Source: JAGTRP01 sp035255045 (lineage in GTDB: Bacteria > Pseudomonadota > Gammaproteobacteria > Burkholderiales > Rhodocyclaceae). Taken from it: a stretch of 64,000 nucleotides of DNA. Positions 59,499-64,000 of this stretch are shown one piece after another. The notes beneath the pieces were generated by a model. The model made no database searches. It was not told the DNA's origin and saw nothing but the letters and a program-made list of their open reading frames with translations. Within the stretch, counting starts at the first letter, position 1; each line of letters opens with the position of its first letter. The DNA is taken from NCBI GenBank assembly GCA_035255045.1, contig DATFAA010000087.1, forward strand, positions 38,422 through 102,421. Reading direction: 5' to 3'. The position numbers and the translations under genes were made by a program.

Positions 59499-62174
59499 AT
59501 GGCCGACCAGCCTAATGCCTTGCCTGACCCCAACGACAAAGATCCCCAGGAAACCCGTGAGTGGACGGAAGCCCTCGAGGGCGTAATCGCCCAGGAGGGC
59601 CCCACCCGGGCCCACTACCTGATCGAGAAACTCATCAGCCAGGCCCGGGAAGACGGCATCGACATCCCCTACTCCGCCAATACCGAATACATCAACACCA
59701 TCCCGGCCGACCAGCAGCCCAAGTACCCGGGCAACCCGGACATCGAGCTCAAGATCCACAGCTACATCCGCTGGAATGCCATGGCCATGGTGGTGCGGGC
59801 CAACAAGCACACCAACGTCGGCGGCCACATCGCCTCCTTCGCCTCCGCCGCCGCCCTCTATGACGTCGGCTTCTCCCATTTCTGGCACGCTCCCCACGAC
59901 CAGCACGGCGGCGACCTGATCTTCTTCCAGGGCCATTCCATCCCCGGCGTCTATGCCCGTGCCTACATGCTGGGCCGCCTGACCGACGAGCAGATGGACC
60001 ATTTCCGCCAGGAGACCGGCGGCAAGGGCGTCGCTTCCTATCCCCATCCCTGGCTGATGCCGGACTTCTGGCAGTTCCCCACCGTCTCCATGGGCCTCGG
60101 CCCGATCCAGGCCATCTACCAGGCCCGCTTCATGAAGTACCTGGCGAGCCGCAACCTCATCGACATGGACAACCGCAAGGTCTGGGCCTTCCTGGGCGAC
60201 GGCGAGACCGACGAGGTGGAATCCCTGGGCGCCATCGGCATGGCCGCCCGGGAAAAGCTGGACAACCTGATCTTCGTCATCAACTGCAACCTGCAGCGCC
60301 TGGACGGCCCGGTGCGCGGCAACGGCAAGATCATCCAGGAACTGGAAGCCGAATTCCGCGGCGCCGGCTGGAATGTCATCAAGGTCATCTGGGGCACCCA
60401 CTGGGACGCCCTCTTCGCCCGGGACAAGAAGGGCATCCTCAAGAAGCGCATGATGGAATGCGTGGACGGCGAGTACCAGACCTTCAAGGCCAAGAACGGC
60501 GCCTACGTCCGGGAGCACTTCTTCAACACCCCCGAGCTGAAGGAACTGGTGGCCGACTGGACCGACGACGAGATCTGGCAGCTCAACCGCGGCGGCCATG
60601 ACCTCTTCAAGATCTTCGCCGCCTACCAGAAGGCGGTGAACCACAAGGGCCAGCCCACCCTGATCCTGGCCAAGACCATCAAGGGCTACGGCATGGGCGG
60701 GTCCGGCGAGGCCATGAACATCTCCCATCAGCAGAAGAAGCTGGACCACGACTCCGTGCGCCGCTTCCGCGACCGCTTCGACCTGCCGGTGCCCGACGAC
60801 CAGCTGGCCGAGCTGCCCTACCTCAAGTTCGCCGAGGACTCCGAGGAATACAAGTACCTGCGCGACCACCGCATGGCCCTGGGCGGCTTCCTGCCCCAGC
60901 GCCGGCGCAAGGCCGACTCCCTGCCGGTGCCCGCCCTGTCCACCTTCGAGGCCCTCCTCAAGGCGTCCGGCGCCGGCCGCGAGCTGTCCACCACCATGGC
61001 CATCGTGCGCATGATGAACATCCTCATGAAGGACAAGCTCATCGGCAAGAACATCGTCCCCATTGTCCCGGACGAGTCCCGCACCTTCGGCATGGAAGGC
61101 ATGTTCCGCCAGTACGGCATCTGGAACCAGCAAGGCCAGAACTACGTTCCCGAAGACCATGACCAGCTCATGTTCTACAAGGAGTCCAAGACCGGCCAGG
61201 TGCTGCAGGAAGGCATCAACGAAGCGGGCGCCATGTGCGACTGGATCGCCGCCGCCACGGCGTACTCGGTGCACAACGTGCCGATGGTTCCCTTCTACAT
61301 TTTCTATTCCATGTTCGGCCTGCAGCGCACCATGGACCTGTGCTGGGCGGCCGGCGACCAGCGCGCCCGCGGCTTCCTGATCGGCGGTACCGCCGGCCGC
61401 ACCACCCTGAACGGCGAGGGCCTGCAGCACGAGGACGGCCACAGCCTGATCCTGTCGAACCTGATCCCCAACTGCGTCTCCTACGACCCCACCTTCCAGT
61501 ACGAGGTGGCGGTGGTCGTCCAGGACGGCTTGCGCCGCATGAACCAGGAGCAGGAAGACATCTTCTACTACATCACCGTGATGAACGAGAACTACGAGCA
61601 CCCCGCCATGCCGGAAGGTGCCGAGCAGGACATCATCAAGGGCATGTACGCCTTCAGGAAGGGCAACGGCTCCGATGCGCCCCGGGTGCAGCTCCTGGGC
61701 TCCGGCACCATCTTCCGGGAGGTCATCGCCGCCGCCGAGCTGCTCAAGAACGACTGGGGGGTCGAGGCCGACCTCTGGGGTTGCCCGTCCTTCAACGAGC
61801 TGGCCCGGGACGGCCAGGACGCCGCCCGCTGGAACATGCTGCACCCCCTGGAGACGCCGCGGCTCTCCCACGTCGAGTCCTGCCTCAAGGGCACCCGCGG
61901 CCCGGTCGTCGCCGCCACCGACTACGTCAAGCTCTACGCCGAGCAGATCCGGCCCTTCGTCGATCGCCGCTACGTCACCCTGGGCACCGACGGCTTCGGC
62001 CGTTCCGACACCCGGGAGGCCCTGCGCCACTTCTTCGAGGTGGACCGTCACTGGGTGACCCTGGCCGCCCTCAAGGCCCTGGCCGACGACGGCGTGATCG
62101 GCCGCGAAAAGGTCGCCGCCGCCCTGGTCAAGTACGGCCTGGACGCCAACAAGCCCAACCCGCTGACGGTTTAA
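59499..62174 (+). CDS. aceE: Pyruvate dehydrogenase E1 component (homodimeric type)
   Basis: An 891-residue AceE of the single-chain E. coli type. Visible are the TPP/Mg motif GDGETDEVES...NCNLQRLDGPV, the HFWHAPHDQHGGDLIFFQGH region with active-site histidines, and the C-terminal transketolase-like half. It decarboxylates pyruvate and reductively acetylates the lipoyl domains of AceF. AAGGAG lies six bases before ATG 59499. It is followed by aceF after 13 bases. Confidence 0.98.
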   Translation: MADQPNALPDPNDKDPQETREWTEALEGVIAQEGPTRAHYLIEKLISQAREDGIDIPYSANTEYINTIPADQQPKYPGNPDIELKIHSYIRWNAMAMVVRANKHTNVGGHIASFASAAALYDVGFSHFWHAPHDQHGGDLIFFQGHSIPGVYARAYMLGRLTDEQMDHFRQETGGKGVASYPHPWLMPDFWQFPTVSMGLGPIQAIYQARFMKYLASRNLIDMDNRKVWAFLGDGETDEVESLGAIGMAAREKLDNLIFVINCNLQRLDGPVRGNGKIIQELEAEFRGAGWNVIKVIWGTHWDALFARDKKGILKKRMMECVDGEYQTFKAKNGAYVREHFFNTPELKELVADWTDDEIWQLNRGGHDLFKIFAAYQKAVNHKGQPTLILAKTIKGYGMGGSGEAMNISHQQKKLDHDSVRRFRDRFDLPVPDDQLAELPYLKFAEDSEEYKYLRDHRMALGGFLPQRRRKADSLPVPALSTFEALLKASGAGRELSTTMAIVRMMNILMKDKLIGKNIVPIVPDESRTFGMEGMFRQYGIWNQQGQNYVPEDHDQLMFYKESKTGQVLQEGINEAGAMCDWIAAATAYSVHNVPMVPFYIFYSMFGLQRTMDLCWAAGDQRARGFLIGGTAGRTTLNGEGLQHEDGHSLILSNLIPNCVSYDPTFQYEVAVVVQDGLRRMNQEQEDIFYYITVMNENYEHPAMPEGAEQDIIKGMYAFRKGNGSDAPRVQLLGSGTIFREVIAAAELLKNDWGVEADLWGCPSFNELARDGQDAARWNMLHPLETPRLSHVESCLKGTRGPVVAATDYVKLYAEQIRPFVDRRYVTLGTDGFGRSDTREALRHFFEVDRHWVTLAALKALADDGVIGREKVAAALVKYGLDANKPNPLTV

Positions 62175-62187
62175 GGGGGAGAACAAG

Positions 62188-63828
62188 ATGACTCAACTGG
62201 TAGAAGTGAAGGTCCCCGACATCGGCGATTTCTCCGATGTGCCGGTCATCGACCTGTTCGTGAAGGTGGGCGACAGCATCAAGGTGGACGACGCCATCGT
62301 CACCCTGGAATCCGACAAGGCCACCATGGACGTGCCGTCCACCGTGGCCGGCGTGATCAAGGAAGTGAAGATCAAGCCGGGCGACAAGGTCAGCGAAGGC
62401 AGCGTGCTCATCATGGTGGACACCGCCGCCGGCGCTGCCGCCCCGGCTTCCCAGCCCGCCGCCGCCCCCGCAGCTGCCGCGCCGGCTCCGGCTGCGGCGC
62501 CCGCCGCTGCCCCGGCCGGCGGCGGCATCACCGAAGTGAAGGTCCCCGACATCGGCGACTTCTCCGACGTGCCCATCATCGACCTGTTCGTGAAGGTCGG
62601 CGACACCATCAAGGTGGACGACGCCATCGCCACCCTGGAATCCGACAAGGCCACCATGGACGTGCCCTCCACCGCCGCCGGCGTGGTCAAGGAGGTCCTG
62701 GTCAAGGTCGGCGACAAGGTCAGCGAAGGTGCAGTGCTGATCAAGGTGGAAGGCGCTGCCGGCGCCGCCGCCCCGGCCCGCCAGCCGGCCGCCGCCCCGG
62801 CACCCGCGCCCCAGGCGGCCCAGCAGCCCGACATCCCCGAGGCCCCCACCGCCCCGGCCCAGGCCGTCGTGCCGCCCGCTCCCGCCCCGGCCCTGCCCCT
62901 GGGTGCCAAGGTCCATGCCTCGCCCTCGGTCCGGGCCTACGCCCGGGAACTGGGCGCCGACCTCGCCCGGGTCCGCGCCAGCGGCCCCAAGAACCGCATC
63001 CTGCGGGAAGACATCACCGCCTATGTGAAGAGCGTCATGTCCGGAGCGACGGCGGCCCCCGCCGCGGCGGCGGGTGGCGTCACCGGCGGCGGCGTCCTCG
63101 ACCTGCTGCCCTGGCCGCGGGTCGATTTCAGCAAGTTCGGCGAGATCGAGGTCCAGCCCCTGTCCCGCATCAAGAAGATCTCCGGCCAGAACCTCTCCCG
63201 CAACTGGGTGATGATCCCGGCCGTGACCTACCACGAGGACGCGGACATCACCGACCTGGAGGCCTTCCGGGTCCAGCTCAACAAGGAGAACGAGAAGTCC
63301 GGCGCCAAGGTGACCATGCTGGCCTTCCTGATCAAGGCCTGCGTGAAGGCCCTGCAGAAGTTCCCCGAGTTCAATTCCTCCCTGGACGGCGACAGCCTGG
63401 TGCTGAAGAAGTACTTCAACATCGGCTTCGCCGCCGACACCCCCAACGGTCTGGTGGTGCCGGTGGTGAAGAACGCCGACAAGAAGACGGTGATGGAAAT
63501 CGCCGCCGAGACCGGCGACCTGGCCAAGCAGGCCCGGGACGGCAAGCTCAAGCCGGCCGACATGCAGGGCGCCTGCTTCACCATCAGCTCCCTGGGCGGC
63601 ATCGGCGGCACCTACTTCGCCCCCATCATCAATGCGCCGGAAGTGGCCATCCTGGGGGTTAACAAGTCCGCCATGAAGCCGGTGTGGGACGGCAAGCAGT
63701 TCGTGCCGCGCCTCACCCTGCCCCTGTCGCTGACCGCCGACCACCGGGTCATCGACGGGGCCCTGGCCACCCGCTTCAACGTCTATGTCGCCCAGCTCCT
63801 GGCCGACATGCGCCGCATGATCGTCTGA
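62188..63828 (+). CDS. aceF: Dihydrolipoamide acetyltransferase (E2) with two lipoyl domains
   Basis: A 546-residue E2: two lipoyl domains (~2-78 and ~114-190; each with the lipoylated Lys in LESDKATMDVPST), Ala/Pro-rich linkers, a peripheral subunit-binding domain (~237-275, SPSVRAYARELG), and the catalytic acetyltransferase core ending in the DHRVIDGA motif (His-x3-Asp). It transfers acetyl groups to CoA. Lipoyl domains are almost identical to each other and to that of the following E3. Confidence 0.98.
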   Translation: MTQLVEVKVPDIGDFSDVPVIDLFVKVGDSIKVDDAIVTLESDKATMDVPSTVAGVIKEVKIKPGDKVSEGSVLIMVDTAAGAAAPASQPAAAPAAAAPAPAAAPAAAPAGGGITEVKVPDIGDFSDVPIIDLFVKVGDTIKVDDAIATLESDKATMDVPSTAAGVVKEVLVKVGDKVSEGAVLIKVEGAAGAAAPARQPAAAPAPAPQAAQQPDIPEAPTAPAQAVVPPAPAPALPLGAKVHASPSVRAYARELGADLARVRASGPKNRILREDITAYVKSVMSGATAAPAAAAGGVTGGGVLDLLPWPRVDFSKFGEIEVQPLSRIKKISGQNLSRNWVMIPAVTYHEDADITDLEAFRVQLNKENEKSGAKVTMLAFLIKACVKALQKFPEFNSSLDGDSLVLKKYFNIGFAADTPNGLVVPVVKNADKKTVMEIAAETGDLAKQARDGKLKPADMQGACFTISSLGGIGGTYFAPIINAPEVAILGVNKSAMKPVWDGKQFVPRLTLPLSLTADHRVIDGALATRFNVYVAQLLADMRRMIV

Positions 63829-63838
63829 GGGGAACGCC

Positions 63839-64000
63839 ATGGCTCAACTCGTTGAAGTGAAGGTCCCCGACATCGGCGATTTCTCCGATGTGCCGGTCAT
63901 CGACCTGTTCGTGAAGGCTGGCGACACCATCAAGGTGGACGACGCCATCGTCACCCTGGAATCCGACAAGGCCACCATGGACGTGCCGTCCACCGTCGCC
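63839..64000 (+). CDS. lpdA: Dihydrolipoyl dehydrogenase (E3), N-terminal lipoyl domain; truncated by window
   Basis: Only the first 54 residues are visible. They form a lipoyl domain like those of AceF (LESDKATMDVPST). A third gene after aceE-aceF beginning with a lipoyl domain is the standard betaproteobacterial arrangement for E3 with an N-terminal lipoyl domain, but the FAD/NAD domains lie outside the window, so E3 is inferred from context. The gene starts 10 bases after aceF. A second E2 is a less likely alternative. Confidence 0.8.
   Translation, partial: MAQLVEVKVPDIGDFSDVPVIDLFVKAGDTIKVDDAIVTLESDKATMDVPSTVA

Overview
The window is dense, very GC-rich chromosomal DNA with short intergenic gaps, many four-base start/stop overlaps and at least three convergent pairs that share a YTAG stop tetranucleotide. 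Gene content points to a betaproteobacterium, most likely of the Rhodocyclales (Azospira/Dechloromonas/Azoarcus type). The clues are a homodimeric-type AceE with an E3 that starts with its own lipoyl domain, a phasin (polyhydroxyalkanoate granules), IorAB, TamAB, a Pao-type molybdenum aldehyde oxidase, a flavocytochrome c sulfide dehydrogenase flavoprotein and a very large sensory repertoire. The genus is inference. No mobile element, integrase, CRISPR array or clear pseudogene was found.

Layout. 1-4.5 kb: DUF3820-type protein, a cyclic-nucleotide-domain/EAL phosphodiesterase, and uvrA. 4.5-11.5 kb: a putative outer-membrane protein, then a complete molybdenum hydroxylase cluster (Pao-like Fe-S, FAD and Mo subunits plus an XdhC/PaoD chaperone, minus strand) facing a divergent mocA that would make its cytidylylated cofactor. 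The Fe-S subunit carries an N-terminal redoxin-like domain lacking the peroxidatic cysteine, followed by an internal twin-arginine segment. 11.5-24 kb: a PAS histidine kinase, tamA and tamB separated by a membrane HD-GYP c-di-GMP phosphodiesterase gene, and a Cache chemoreceptor. 24-36 kb: a methyltransferase, an extended acyl-CoA transferase, two large hybrid kinases, an FccB-like flavoprotein with an FNR/Anr-like box upstream, and two small unrecognised proteins. 36-41.5 kb: DUF411 and ankyrin proteins, CheB, a CheW-like protein, then a copper module (CusF-like protein divergent from a CusR/CusS-type two-component system, with a palindromic cop box between them).

41.5-47.5 kb: tRNA-Ala(CGC) with a strong terminator, an H-NS-like protein, a periplasmic octapeptide-repeat protein, a second Cache chemoreceptor, and a manganese (yybP-ykoY) riboswitch leading a GDT1-family exporter and a DmeF-type CDF transporter; then an overlapping pair encoding a BON-domain protein and a Ser/Gly-rich EF-hand protein. 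47.5-53 kb: a CHASE3/HisKA_3 kinase, a receiver-only protein, a NarL-type regulator, a phasin and a CHASE-PAS kinase. 53-64 kb: housekeeping operons folD-purE-purK-sua5 and iorAB on the minus strand, and aceE-aceF-lpdA on the plus strand; lpdA runs off the window.

The recurring theme is environmental sensing (six histidine kinases, two chemoreceptors, two c-di-GMP phosphodiesterases, CheB, CheW and four response regulators) joined to metal homeostasis (Cu, Mn/Co/Ni, Mo) and central carbon metabolism. All domain calls come from reading motifs by eye; domain boundaries are approximate.
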